Assembly (NCBI RefSeq): GCF_002094305.1
Contig: NZ_LWTX01000006.1
Location: forward strand, 62,001-126,000
Direction of reading: 5' to 3'
Origin: Prescottella equi
Lineage (GTDB): Bacteria; Actinomycetota; Actinomycetes; Mycobacteriales; Mycobacteriaceae
Length of the DNA stretch: 64,000 bases
Shown: positions 8,335 through 19,314 of the stretch, in pieces
Layout of the letters: each line of letters begins with the position of its first letter
Numbering within the stretch: the stretch's first letter is position 1
Position numbers and translations under genes: made by a program
Notes under the pieces: generated by a model
The model's input: only the letters and a program-made list of their open reading frames with translations
Database searches by the model: none
What the model was told of the DNA's origin: nothing

Positions 8335-8754
8335 TCAGGGTAGATCCGGATTCTGAGATCCGTCTGAAGCCCGCGAGCCGCGGAATTTCTCCATGTCCCG
8401 GCGCTCGCGTTTGGTGGGCCGGCCCGCGCCCCGGTCACGCCGCGGGATCGACGCGATCAACTCCGGCGACGGCGGCGGCGGGCTGTTGTCCTGCAGGCAC
8501 TCGGCCGCGATCGGCGGGCCGACCCGTTTCGCGACCGGCCGGACCACGACGACGATCCGTTCGCGCCCGGCGATCCGCACCCGCACCTCATCCCCCGGCT
8601 TGACCTGCACCGACGCCTTCGCGGCCGTCCCGTTCACCCGGACATGACCGGAACGGCACGCCGACGCGGATTGCGAACGCGTCTTGAACAGCCGCACCGC
8701 CCACATCCAGCTGTCGAGGCGGGCACTCGTCGGATCGGGGTTCGGGGTCGGCAC
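8335..8754 (-). CDS. S4-domain RNA-binding protein (Hsp15/RqcP-like)
   Basis: A 139-residue protein whose first ~70 residues form an S4 RNA-binding fold (ARLDSWMWAVRLFKTRSQSA, then SGHVRVNGTAAKASVQVKPGDEV), as in Hsp15 and RqcP, which bind 50S subunits carrying stalled peptidyl-tRNA. The C-terminus is basic (RDRGAGRPTKRERRDMEKF). GTG 8754 was chosen because the in-frame extension to 8835 is Arg/Pro-rich filler. The ribosome-rescue role is inferred from the family only. Confidence 0.8.
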   Translation of the reverse strand: MPTPNPDPTSARLDSWMWAVRLFKTRSQSASACRSGHVRVNGTAAKASVQVKPGDEVRVRIAGRERIVVVVRPVAKRVGPPIAAECLQDNSPPPPSPELIASIPRRDRGAGRPTKRERRDMEKFRGSRASDGSQNPDLP

Positions 8755-8873
8755 GTCGCCCAGGCTACCGAGGCTCCCGTGGGCCGGAATCGTCCCTCGT
8801 GGTGGGAGCCTGCCGCGCCTGCACCGGGGCGGCATCCGCCCTGCAAGAAGCCGGTTTCGTCGCTCGCCGAAAG

Positions 8874-8888
8874 TCCCTGTTCCAGGGA
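8874..8888. promoter_or_regulatory. Inverted repeat upstream of the BVMO gene
   Basis: Perfect dyad TCCCTG-TTC-CAGGGA, 128 bases before the start of the monooxygenase gene, in a 262-base region with no other gene. Candidate operator; the cognate regulator is unknown. Confidence 0.35.
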
Positions 8889-9016
8889 AACGACCCGCTG
8901 GGCGGGACGGTCCGCTGTCACGTGGTTCACACGGCCATAGCGTGAATTCATCGCAAGAACCGTGAGGTCTGGTCCGATCCGGGCCGGCAGCTCACGCTCG
9001 TGGAAGGACAGTTTTC

Positions 9017-10642
9017 GTGAACGGACAGGATTCGGCACTGGGGACCACCGCTTCGTTCGACGTCGTCGTGGTCGGCGCGGGCGTCGCGGGACTCTACGCG
9101 GTACACCGGTTCCGTCAGCAGGGTCTGACGGTCCGCGCCTTCGAGGCCGCGTCCGGCGTCGGCGGCGTCTGGTACTGGAACCGCTACCCCGGCGCCCGCT
9201 GCGACGTCGAGTCCGTGGACTACTCGTACTCGTTCTCCCCGGAGCTCGAGCAGGAATGGGACTGGAGCGAGAAGTACGCCACCCAGCCGGAGATCCTCGC
9301 CTACCTCGAGCACGTCGCCGATCGCTTCGATCTGCGCCGCGACATCCAGTTCGACACCCGCGTCACGTCCGCGACCCTCGACGAGGAGACGCTGCGCTGG
9401 ACCGTCCGCACCAACCGCGGCGACGTCGTCTCGGCGCGCTTCTTCGTCGTCGCCGCGGGTCCGCTGTCGAACGCCAACACCCCCGACTTCGACGGCCTCG
9501 ACACCTTCGCCGGCGACGTCTTCCACACCGCGCACTGGCCCCACGACGGCGTCGACTTCAACGGCAAGCGGGTAGGGGTGATCGGCACCGGCTCGTCGGG
9601 CATCCAGTCGATCCCGCACATCGCCGAGCAGGCCGACAAGCTGTTCGTGTTCCAGCGGTCGGCGAACTACAGCGTCCCCGCCGGCAACGCCCCGCTCGAC
9701 GACGCCACCCGCGCCGAGCAGAAGGCCAACTACGCGGAACGACGCCGGCTGTCGTGGGAGTCCGGTGGCGGCTCGCCGCACCGCGCGCACCCCAAGCTGA
9801 CGCTCGAGGCAACCGAGGAGGAACGCCGCGCCGCGTACGAGGAGCGCTGGAAGCTCGGCGGTGTCCTCTACTCCAAGACGTTCCCCGACCAGCTGACCGA
9901 CCAGGCCGCGAACGACGCCGCCCGCGAGTTCTGGGAGGAGAAGGTCCGCGCCGTCATCGACGATCCCGCGATCGCCGATCTGCTCATCCCCGACGACCAC
10001 GCGATCGGCGCCAAGCGCATCGTCACCGACAGCGGCTACTACGAGACCTACAACCGCGACAACGTCGAATTGGTCAATCTCAAGGCCACCCCGATCGTCG
10101 GCATGGACGCCGCGGGTGTCAACACCACCGAGGCCCACTACGACCTCGACGCGATCGTCCTCGCCACCGGGTTCGACGCCATGACCGGCTCGCTCGACAA
10201 GCTCGACATCGTCGGCCGCGGCGGGCAGTCGCTGAAGGAGAAGTGGGCTGCCGGCCCCGAAACCTACCTCGGTCTCGGCATCGACGGCTTCCCCAACTTC
10301 TTCAACCTCACCGGGCCCGGTAGCCCGTCGGTGCTGGCGAACATGGTGCTGCACTCCGAACTCCACGTCGACTGGGTCGCCGACGCGATCGCCTACCTCG
10401 ACGACCGCGGTGCCGCGGCGATCGAGGGCACACCGGAGGCCGTGGCCGACTGGGTCGAGGAATGCCGCACCCGCGCCGAGGCATCGCTGCTGAACACCGC
10501 GAACTCGTGGTACCTCGGCGCCAACATCCCCGGCCGCCCGCGGGTGTTCATGCCGTTCCTCGGCGGCTTCGCCGGCTACCGCCAGATCATCACGGAGGTC
10601 GCCGATTCCGGCTACAAGGGCTTCGCGATCCTGGAGGGGTGA
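9017..10642 (+). CDS. Baeyer-Villiger flavin monooxygenase
   Basis: Type I BVMO (541 aa) that would use FAD, NADPH and O2 to turn ketones into esters or lactones. The FAD Rossmann motif GAGVAG is at residues 20-25, the diagnostic BVMO fingerprint FAGDVFHTAHWP at 164-175, and the NADPH Rossmann motif GTGSSG at 190-195; NRYPGARCDVES is also typical. GTG start with GGAAGGA about 10 bases upstream. It stands alone, followed by a strong terminator. Substrate (cyclic ketone, steroid or acetone-like) is unknown; a role in the nearby catabolic island is only a guess. Confidence 0.92.
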   Translation: MNGQDSALGTTASFDVVVVGAGVAGLYAVHRFRQQGLTVRAFEAASGVGGVWYWNRYPGARCDVESVDYSYSFSPELEQEWDWSEKYATQPEILAYLEHVADRFDLRRDIQFDTRVTSATLDEETLRWTVRTNRGDVVSARFFVVAAGPLSNANTPDFDGLDTFAGDVFHTAHWPHDGVDFNGKRVGVIGTGSSGIQSIPHIAEQADKLFVFQRSANYSVPAGNAPLDDATRAEQKANYAERRRLSWESGGGSPHRAHPKLTLEATEEERRAAYEERWKLGGVLYSKTFPDQLTDQAANDAAREFWEEKVRAVIDDPAIADLLIPDDHAIGAKRIVTDSGYYETYNRDNVELVNLKATPIVGMDAAGVNTTEAHYDLDAIVLATGFDAMTGSLDKLDIVGRGGQSLKEKWAAGPETYLGLGIDGFPNFFNLTGPGSPSVLANMVLHSELHVDWVADAIAYLDDRGAAAIEGTPEAVADWVEECRTRAEASLLNTANSWYLGANIPGRPRVFMPFLGGFAGYRQIITEVADSGYKGFAILEG

Positions 10643-10659
10643 TCGCTGCATGACGGCGG

Positions 10660-10691
10660 AGGCCCGGCACCTGTGGTGAGGTGCCGGGCCT
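10660..10691. terminator. Rho-independent-type terminator after the BVMO gene
   Basis: Perfect 13-base stem (AGGCCCGGCACCT at 10660-10672 and its complement at 10679-10691) with a 6-base loop, 17 bases past the stop codon and before a convergent gene. Confidence 0.85.
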
Positions 10692-10703
10692 TCGCCGTAT
10701 CCA

Positions 10704-11102
10704 TTACTTCGACAGGTTCAGCTGCACAGCAGCCCGCACGAGGGCCGCGAACGCCGCACCGTCGATCTCGTCGTCCTCGTGGAAATCGATGGCACGTCGG
10801 GTGTTTCCCTCGAGGCTCGAATTGAACATCCCCGTCGGGTCGTCCAGCGATGCACCCTTGGCGAACGTGACCTTGACGATCTTCTTGTACGTCTCGCCGG
10901 TGCAGATCATCCCGGCGTGGGACCACGTCGGGACCCCGCGCCACTTCCATTCCTCGACGACCTCGGGATCCGCGCGGTGCACCAGTTCCCGGATCTCGGC
11001 GAGCTTCTCGCCGCGCCAGTCACCCAGTTCCTCGATGCGCTGATCGATCAGGTCGGACGGCGCGAGCACACCGTCGGCGTTCTTCGAACTGTTCGTGGCC
11101 AT
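10704..11102 (-). CDS. DUF1801 / YdhG-like protein
   Basis: A 132-residue protein of the DUF1801 (YdhG/YdeI-like) fold: an N-terminal helix pair (IDQRIEELGDWRGEKLAEIRELV), then EEWKWRGVPTWSHAGMICTGETYKKIVKVTFAKGASL with the characteristic W-x-x-P-x-(W/Y) and K-V-x-F-x-K-G pattern. Function of the family is unclear; some members are annotated as iron chaperone-like. ATG 11102 is preferred over the longer frame, whose upstream part overlaps another small gene. Confidence 0.8.
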   Translation of the reverse strand: MATNSSKNADGVLAPSDLIDQRIEELGDWRGEKLAEIRELVHRADPEVVEEWKWRGVPTWSHAGMICTGETYKKIVKVTFAKGASLDDPTGMFNSSLEGNTRRAIDFHEDDEIDGAAFAALVRAAVQLNLSK

Positions 11103-11196
11103 GTCGCGGTCGCTCTCTGCGCGTGGGGTTCTCCGGTCACCCGAGTATCGACGACGGCGGGGCAGACCGCACCACGAATCGGAGCGAAAGCGGTTG

Positions 11197-11340
11197 TCAG
11201 AAAGGATGCCCCGTGATGAGACCCAGAAGCTGGAGTGGCATCGCCAGGAACATCGAGCCGACGTAGAGCGGATACCGGATCGGGTCACCCGCGAGGTACC
11301 CCTCCGCCAGCCAGGACGTGATATCTGCAGCCGATCCCAT
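11197..11340 (-). CDS. Small membrane protein, 47 aa
   Basis: A short ORF reading MGSAADITSWLAEGYLAGDP then IRYPLYVGSMFLAMPLQLLG and LITGHPF. It has an unusually strong Shine-Dalgarno (GGAGGGG, 8 bases before ATG 11340), a single hydrophobic stretch over its second half, and a conserved-looking amphipathic first half. It lies upstream of the DUF1801 gene on the same strand. The ribosome-binding site plus hydrophobic profile argue it is real; function unknown. Confidence 0.6.
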   Translation of the reverse strand: MGSAADITSWLAEGYLAGDPIRYPLYVGSMFLAMPLQLLGLITGHPF

Positions 11341-11429
11341 TCGTGCACCCCTCCAGTAGTCGGTTCACCCTGCCTGTCGGCGATGCGGGTCCGAACGTTT
11401 CAGTCCACGCATTTCACGTTACGGCCGGT

Positions 11430-11458
11430 ACCGCTCGTGCTAGGTTCCCCCGAGCGGT
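11430..11458. promoter_or_regulatory. Inverted repeat in the lipase / small-protein intergenic region
   Basis: Arms ACCGCTCG (11430-11437) and CGAGCGGT (11451-11458) with a 12-13-base spacer holding a TAGGTT-like -10 sequence, about 30 bases before the lipase start. Possible operator of the divergent pair. Confidence 0.35.
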
Positions 11459-11488
11459 CGGGACGTCACACCGAGACAGGGAGCTCAC

Positions 11489-12433
11489 GTGCGAAAGTTG
11501 TTCGCAGGACTTGCAATAGCAGCCTCGACCATACTCCTGGCAGCGGGTACCGCGCAGGCCGCGCCGACCCCGCCGCTCGCTGTGCCCGACGGCTTCTTCT
11601 CCGGCATCCCGCCGGAGCTGATCAATCCGGCCGGCTCGCTACCCGGCTCCAACGACTTCTCGTGCAAGCCCACCGCCGAGCATCCCGAACCGGTGATCCT
11701 GGTACACGGCACCGGCGGTGGGCAGCAGACCAACTGGGGCAAGTACGCGCCGCTGCTCGCCAACGAGGGCTACTGCGTGTTCGCCCTGACCTACGGTGGG
11801 GTGCCCGGGATGCCGTGGCCGGTGAGCGCGATCGGCGGGATGCTGCCGATCGAGCAGAGCGCGCAGCAGTTCGGGCAGTTCGTCGACCGGGTGCTCGCCG
11901 CGACCGGGGCGTCGAAGGTGAATGTCGTCGGACACTCACAGGGCACGTTGATGCCCAGCTACTACCTCAAGTTCCTGGGCGGTGCCGACAAGGTGGACAA
12001 GTACGTATCGCTGGCGCCCCTGTGGAAGGGCGTCGACGCGCTCGGTGTCTCGCAGCTGGCACCGGCCGTCAAGCGTGCGGGGCTCGAGCAGGTGCAGGCC
12101 GACACGGTCGAGAAGCTGTGCGGGGCATGCTTCCAGATGGCGGCCGGTACCGACTTCATGAACAAGATGAACGAAGGTGGGCCGTACGTGCCGCAGGTGA
12201 CGTACACCAACATCATGACCCGCTACGACGAGGCCGTCGTCCCGTACACCGCCGGGTTCGTCGAGGCCCCGAACGCCACCAACATCGTCGTGCAGGACGG
12301 CTGCGCACTCGACTACGCCGAGCACGCGGGCATCGCCGCCGACCCGATCGCAGCCACGCACGTGCTCAATGCGCTGGACCCGGCGAATCCGCGTCCGGTG
12401 CCGTGCTTCTTCGTCCCGCCGTTCACGGGCTGA
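11489..12433 (+). CDS. Secreted triacylglycerol lipase/esterase
   Basis: Exported alpha/beta-hydrolase of the lipase class 2 (EstA/LipA-like) type, 314 aa. Signal peptide MRKLFAGLAIAASTILLAAG with cleavage after AQA; oxyanion-hole motif VILVHGTGGG near residue 70; nucleophile elbow VVGHSQGT near 150 (Ser); a late Asp and a His (DYAEHAGI) can complete the triad. Cysteine pairs suggest disulfides. GTG start. Likely hydrolyses acylglycerols or esters outside the cell. Ends at a strong hairpin. Confidence 0.9.
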   Translation: MRKLFAGLAIAASTILLAAGTAQAAPTPPLAVPDGFFSGIPPELINPAGSLPGSNDFSCKPTAEHPEPVILVHGTGGGQQTNWGKYAPLLANEGYCVFALTYGGVPGMPWPVSAIGGMLPIEQSAQQFGQFVDRVLAATGASKVNVVGHSQGTLMPSYYLKFLGGADKVDKYVSLAPLWKGVDALGVSQLAPAVKRAGLEQVQADTVEKLCGACFQMAAGTDFMNKMNEGGPYVPQVTYTNIMTRYDEAVVPYTAGFVEAPNATNIVVQDGCALDYAEHAGIAADPIAATHVLNALDPANPRPVPCFFVPPFTG

Positions 12434-12441
12434 GGCCTTCG

Positions 12442-12489
12442 GCCCGTGCGCCTTTTCGGTAGTGCGTACTACCGAAAAGGCGCACGGGC
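12442..12489. terminator. Bidirectional hairpin terminator
   Basis: 22-base perfect arms (12442-12463 and 12468-12489, core CGCCTTTTCGGTAG) with a 4-base loop, between the convergent lipase gene and clpB; likely stops both. Confidence 0.85.
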
Positions 12490-12498
12490 GCGCAGCGC

Positions 12499-15051
<2,553 letters not shown>

Positions 15052-15139
15052 TGGTCACCTTCCTTGCGACGAACGAACGTAAGCATTGTGCCGCGGCGGA
15101 CGGATCCGTACGGCTGTCGTTACCCTCAACGAACGAAAC

Positions 15140-15160
15140 CTTGAGTCTGTTCCGCTCAAC
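15140..15160. promoter_or_regulatory. HAIR (HspR operator) of clpB
   Basis: CTTGAGT-N7-GCTCAAC. The established HAIR consensus is CTTGAGT-N7-ACTCAAG; the left arm is exact, the right arm has 5 of 7, and spacing is exact. It lies between clpB and the divergent flavohaemoglobin gene. Confidence 0.85.
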
Positions 15161-15294
15161 TTCGACAATATCGAAGAGATTTCCCCCACGGTCGGCGAGG
15201 CCACCACCGGGACACCGTCCGGCGCGGTGCACACTGGTATGCGGTGCCGGTCGGTTTCCCACGCCCGGGCCAGGAACACGCGAGGGAGGACGAC

Positions 15295-16458
15295 GTGGAC
15301 ACGGCCGAGATCGGGCTCATCCGCTCACTTTTCACTACCGTCACCGCGTCCCCCGGCCACCGCGACCGCTTCGCCCGCACCTTCTACACGCAGTTCTTCG
15401 GACGGCTCCCGCAGTGCCGGTCGCTGTTCCCGGCCGGGATGGACGCGCAGCGCGCGAAGCTGGTCTCCGCGGTCGAGTTCATCGTGCGCGGGCTCGACGA
15501 CACCGATCGCCTGCTACCGTTCCTCGCCCAGCTCGGTCGCGACCACCGCAAGTACGGTGTCGAGCGCGAGCACTACGCCGCCGCCGGCAACGCCCTGCTG
15601 GACGCGGCTCGCGACGTCGACTCGGACGAGCCGTGGAGCCCGGAGAGCGACGCCGCGTGGCGGGAGATGATCGCGCTGATCACCACCACGATGTCCGACG
15701 CCGCCGACGCCGACGACTTCCCGGCCCTCTGGGGTGCCACCGTCGTCGGTCACGAGCGGGTGCTGCGCGACCTCGCCATCATCCGCCTCGAGTGCGACTC
15801 ACCGATCCCGTACGCGGCCGGCCAGTACGTGAGCGTGCAGATTCCGCAGCGGCCGCAGATGTGGCGCTATCTCTCGCCCGCGATCCCGACGAACCCGTTC
15901 GGCCAGATCGAGTTCCACGTGCGGCGGGTCTCCGGCGGGTGGGTGAGCCCGGCGATGGTGAACGAGACGGCGGTCGGGGACCGCTGGCAGATCAGCTCTC
16001 CGCTCGGCGGCCTGCACGTGGACCTCGCGAGCGACCGGGACGTGCTGATGATCGCGGGCGGCACCGGCCTGGCCCCGCTGCGCGCCCAGGTGATGGACAT
16101 GGCGCACCGGGGGATCAATCCGCGCGTACACCTGTTCGTCGGCGGCGCCTACCCGTGCGACCTGTACGACATCGAGACGCTCTGGCATCTGTCGCTGAGC
16201 AACCCGTGGCTCACCATCGTCCCGGTCACCGAGGAGGACGAGAACCCGTGGTGGCACCCGTATCCGGTGCTCGAACCGCCACACGGCTTGCACCAGCGAC
16301 TGCGCGGGCCGATCGGCGCCGTGGTGAGCCGCTTCGGATCGTGGGCCGACCGGCAGGTCCAGATCTGCGGTTCGCCGTCGATGGTCAAGACCACCGCGTA
16401 CGCGTTGCAGCGGGCGGGCACTCCGGTCGAGGCCATCTCGCACGACCCGCTGCGCTGA
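15295..16458 (+). CDS. Type II flavohaemoglobin-like protein (Rv0385-like)
   Basis: 387 aa: globin domain (about 1-140) with B10 Tyr31 and proximal His84 in GRDHRKYGV, followed by a ferredoxin-reductase-like FAD domain (R191-Y-L-S194) and an NAD(P) domain (GGTGLAP, 255-261). Same order as Hmp NO dioxygenase, but the divergent flavin motif and the position next to clpB match M. tuberculosis Rv0385, a type II flavohaemoglobin. Those lack classical NO dioxygenase features and have been linked to D-lactate/quinone redox. GTG start behind GGGAGGA. A globin-less paralogue lies at 19811. Confidence 0.85.
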   Translation: MDTAEIGLIRSLFTTVTASPGHRDRFARTFYTQFFGRLPQCRSLFPAGMDAQRAKLVSAVEFIVRGLDDTDRLLPFLAQLGRDHRKYGVEREHYAAAGNALLDAARDVDSDEPWSPESDAAWREMIALITTTMSDAADADDFPALWGATVVGHERVLRDLAIIRLECDSPIPYAAGQYVSVQIPQRPQMWRYLSPAIPTNPFGQIEFHVRRVSGGWVSPAMVNETAVGDRWQISSPLGGLHVDLASDRDVLMIAGGTGLAPLRAQVMDMAHRGINPRVHLFVGGAYPCDLYDIETLWHLSLSNPWLTIVPVTEEDENPWWHPYPVLEPPHGLHQRLRGPIGAVVSRFGSWADRQVQICGSPSMVKTTAYALQRAGTPVEAISHDPLR

Positions 16459-16464
16459 AACGGC

Positions 16465-16478
16465 CCACCCAGCGGGAG
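16465..16478 (+). promoter_or_regulatory. 14-base island box, copy upstream of the first binding protein
   Basis: CCACCCAGCGGGAG, identical to 24963-24976 (before the kshA-like gene) and 13/14 identical in reverse to 30250-30263 (PadR promoter region). Candidate shared operator of the catabolic island. Confidence 0.45.
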
Positions 16479-16609
16479 CACCCGTGGAATCCGTCGCCCG
16501 ACCGGACTAGTGGACTCGAAACACACTGTCGCGCAGATTCATTCGACACGCGCACGGTGAGCCGAGGTCGTTGACGCGACCCGTGTCACACCCCTAGTGT
16601 CGGCGCATC

Positions 16610-16623
16610 CAAGCATCCGCTTG
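16610..16623. promoter_or_regulatory. CAAGC-N4-GCTTG box upstream of the first binding protein
   Basis: Perfect dyad CAAGC-ATCC-GCTTG, 34 bases before the start codon, in a position that would overlap the promoter or leader. The same architecture occurs twice upstream of the paralogous binding-protein gene at the far end of the island. Confidence 0.55.
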
Positions 16624-16656
16624 CCATCCGTCGTGTCTCCACTGGAGGTAACTGGC

Positions 16657-17877
16657 ATGAAGTTTCGGCACTCAGCGCTCGTGGCGTCGATCGCCGTGTC
16701 CGCGTTGACCCTCGCGGGCTGTTCGAGTTCGGCGGCCGACGACGAGGCGTCCGACAGCGGGCCGTTCCGCGTCCTGGTGACCGGGGCGATCAGCGGTCAG
16801 GGATCGTTGGCCGCGAACGCGCAGACCTCGATCCTCGCCGCCAAGGCCGGCGTCGAGCAGGTCAACAAGGACGGCGGAATCGGCGGCCGCCAGGTGGAAC
16901 TCACCGTCACCGACGACGGCGGCGACGCGACCAAGGCCGTGTCCAACCTGCGCGACGCGATCAATTCCGGCAAGAGGCCGGACCTGTACCTCAACTCGGG
17001 TCCGTCCACGGTGTCCGCGGCGACGCTCCCGATCCTGAAGCAGAACAAGATCCTCTCCTTCAATGTCGGTCCCACCAACGACTCCTCGGACCCGGCGCAG
17101 TTCCCGCTCAACTTCGACCTGTCCCCGTCGCCCACCGAGTACGCGGTGTCGATCGCCCGGTACGCGAAGAGCAAGAACTACCAGCAGGTGGGCGTCATCC
17201 ACGGCAGCAGCGCCTACGGTGAGGCCTTCGGCCAGGCGATGGACGACGCGCTGTCCGCCGAGGGCGTCAGCGCATCGGGCGCCGAGGAGTACGACGTTGC
17301 GGCCCTCGACATGACGGCGCAGCTGCAGGCGCTCACGAACAAGGGGACGCAGGCACTAGTCATCGACGCCTACGGTGCGCCGTTGGGCTATCTGCTCTCG
17401 AGCCTCGAGCGTCTCGACTGGAACATCCCGCTGATCGGCAACACGTCCGTCTCCGGCACGGCGCTGATCGCGAAGCCGGCCCCCGAGGGCGCGCTCGGTA
17501 CCCGGGCGGCGTCCAATCTCGTGATGCAGGTGTTCCCGAGCACCGTCTACGACGCGTCCGACGCCGCCGTCAACACGATGGTCGACGCGATGGCCTCGAT
17601 GGGATCGATTCCCTCGACGCTGATCCTGGCCGACAACTACGACCCGTTCGGCCTCGTCGCCGCCGCCGCGAAGAAGGTCGGATCCACCACGGACGCCACC
17701 GAACTCGCGAAGGCACTCGAGGATCAGGACGTGCTCGACGACGCGAAGACCGCGTTCCTGCCGCGCTACCACTACTCGGCGCAGTCGCACGCCCCCAACC
17801 TCGCCGACGACGGCTACCGCTTCGTGCCGCCGAGCAAGGTGGTCAACGGCCAGTACGGCAATCCGGCAGCCGCGTGA
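16657..17877 (+). CDS. Liv-type ABC transporter binding lipoprotein, copy 1
   Basis: Periplasmic-binding-fold lipoprotein (406 aa) of the branched-chain amino acid/aromatic acid class. Signal with lipobox LTLAGC, then two alpha/beta lobes (VLVTGAISGQGSLA, VGVIHGSSAYGEAFG, STLILADNYDPF). Most aligned residues match the second copy at 35916-37130, including the C-terminal KVVNGQ(Y/F)GNPAA. GGAGGT lies 9 bases before the ATG. No permease is adjacent: it may feed the LivH/LivM-LivG/LivF system 16 kb away. Likely co-transcribed with the next gene (16-base gap). Real ligand unknown; family members bind amino acids, aromatic acids and other small acids. Confidence 0.85.
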   Translation: MKFRHSALVASIAVSALTLAGCSSSAADDEASDSGPFRVLVTGAISGQGSLAANAQTSILAAKAGVEQVNKDGGIGGRQVELTVTDDGGDATKAVSNLRDAINSGKRPDLYLNSGPSTVSAATLPILKQNKILSFNVGPTNDSSDPAQFPLNFDLSPSPTEYAVSIARYAKSKNYQQVGVIHGSSAYGEAFGQAMDDALSAEGVSASGAEEYDVAALDMTAQLQALTNKGTQALVIDAYGAPLGYLLSSLERLDWNIPLIGNTSVSGTALIAKPAPEGALGTRAASNLVMQVFPSTVYDASDAAVNTMVDAMASMGSIPSTLILADNYDPFGLVAAAAKKVGSTTDATELAKALEDQDVLDDAKTAFLPRYHYSAQSHAPNLADDGYRFVPPSKVVNGQYGNPAAA

Positions 17878-17893
17878 ACGAAGGACTCCGACC

Positions 17894-18394
17894 ATGACGA
17901 CGACATCACCGCTGCACGCACCGAGTCCGCCACCGGGCGGTTCGGTCGAGGACCGGCTGCGGGCGGTCGAGGACACCCTCGCCGTCCTGCAGTTGGAGGG
18001 CGCCTACTCGCCGGCGTGGGATTCCGGCGACGCCGACGCGTGGGCGGCGCTGTTCACCGTGGACGGAGTGTTCGAACTCGCGCAGGTCGGGGCGGTCCCC
18101 GGCACCACGGTCCGGGGACGCGACGCTCTCCGACAGTTCTGCGTCGACTTCACCGCCACGACGTCCGGGATCCATCTGCTCAACACTCCCTCGATCGTGC
18201 TGGACGGCGACGAGGCTACGGCGCGAGTACATTTCGAGTTCCGGTCGGGCGCCTCGTCCGACACCGAGACCCGCCACGCCCACGTCGCGGGCCACTACAC
18301 GGTGCAGTATCGGCGAACGCCGGAAGGCTGGCGAATCGCGCATCGACGGGAGGTGGCGGTGCGGCGCGACCGAGGCTGGTTCCACTCGTACTGA
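17894..18394 (+). CDS. SnoaL/NTF2-like protein
   Basis: 166 residues, with the polar-ring-hydroxylating-beta/SnoaL-like pattern: RAVEDTLAVLQLEGAYSPAWDSGDADAWAALFTVDGVFE, later LNTPSIVLDGDEATARVHFEF and GWRIAHRREV. This fold makes small-ligand isomerases and dehydratases (ketosteroid-isomerase-like) or ring-hydroxylase small subunits. Catalytic residues cannot be assigned. It is the second gene of the operon starting with a Liv-type binding lipoprotein, so a substrate-processing role in the island is plausible. Confidence 0.75.
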   Translation: MTTTSPLHAPSPPPGGSVEDRLRAVEDTLAVLQLEGAYSPAWDSGDADAWAALFTVDGVFELAQVGAVPGTTVRGRDALRQFCVDFTATTSGIHLLNTPSIVLDGDEATARVHFEFRSGASSDTETRHAHVAGHYTVQYRRTPEGWRIAHRREVAVRRDRGWFHSY

Positions 18395-18455
18395 CCCCGG
18401 CCCGGATGTAGGCTCGCGTCGGCAGCACCCCGTGTCCGCGACCGGAGGAGATCCG

Positions 18456-19310
18456 ATGCCCGACCACCCGATTCTCGTGCTCGCTGCCACCGGCGGGCAG
18501 GGACGTGCGGTGTGCACCGCACTGCTCGAGCGTGGTGCACCGCTGCGCGCCCTGGTCCGGAACCCGAACTCGTCCGGCGCCCGGGCCCTCGCCGAGCGTG
18601 GCGCCGAGATCGTCACCGGGTCGCTCGACGACGCGAACTCGTTGGCCGCCGCGATGACGGACGTCGCGGCGGTCTTCGCGATGACGACCCCGTTCGAGTC
18701 CGGTGTCGACGCCGAGATCGATCAGGGACGCACGATCATCACCGCGGCCGGGCGGGCGCGGGTGCCGCACCTGGTGTTCAGTTCCGTCGCGGGCGCGGAC
18801 CAGGACAGCGGTGTCCCGCATTTCGAGAGCAAGCGGGTGATCGAGGCGGATCTGAGGTCGAGCGGTCTGGCGCACACGATCCTCGGGCCCACCTACTTCT
18901 ACGACAACGCGCTCGGCGGCGAGGACCGGATCCGCACCGAGGGGGTGCTCGACCTGCCGCTGCCGCAGGACCGCCCGCTGCAGCAACTCGATCGTCGTGA
19001 TCTGGGCGCCTTCGCCGCGCACGTCCTGCTCTCCCCCGAGTCCTTCTCCGGACGCCGCATCGAACTGGCAAGCGACGCGCCGACTCCCGAGGCCATGGCC
19101 GCGGCACTCACCGCCGCGATCGGGTCGCCGGTCCGGTTCGAACAGGTGCCCCTCGGCGCGATCGAGAGCCCCGACATGCACGCGATGTGGTGGTTCCTCA
19201 ACGGCCCCGGCTACCGGGTCGACCTGGACGCATTGCACGCGGAATTCCCGGACGTCGGCTGGACGTCGTTCGCGGACTGGGCCACCCGCACGTTCGGGAC
19301 GGCGAGCTGA
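18456..19310 (+). CDS. NmrA-like NAD(P)-binding protein
   Basis: Atypical short-chain dehydrogenase/NmrA family, 284 aa. N-terminal Rossmann segment ILVLAATGGQGRAVCTALLERG with the NmrA-type GxxGxxG variant; NPNSSGARALAERGAEIVTGSL typical of the second strand; no catalytic YxxxK is evident, so it may be a redox-sensing or isoflavone-reductase-like protein. Start chosen at ATG 18456 because GGAGG lies 7 bases upstream; an in-frame start at 18432 lacks one. Probably in the same operon as the two genes before it. Confidence 0.8.
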   Translation: MPDHPILVLAATGGQGRAVCTALLERGAPLRALVRNPNSSGARALAERGAEIVTGSLDDANSLAAAMTDVAAVFAMTTPFESGVDAEIDQGRTIITAAGRARVPHLVFSSVAGADQDSGVPHFESKRVIEADLRSSGLAHTILGPTYFYDNALGGEDRIRTEGVLDLPLPQDRPLQQLDRRDLGAFAAHVLLSPESFSGRRIELASDAPTPEAMAAALTAAIGSPVRFEQVPLGAIESPDMHAMWWFLNGPGYRVDLDALHAEFPDVGWTSFADWATRTFGTAS

Positions 19311-19314
19311 CGGC

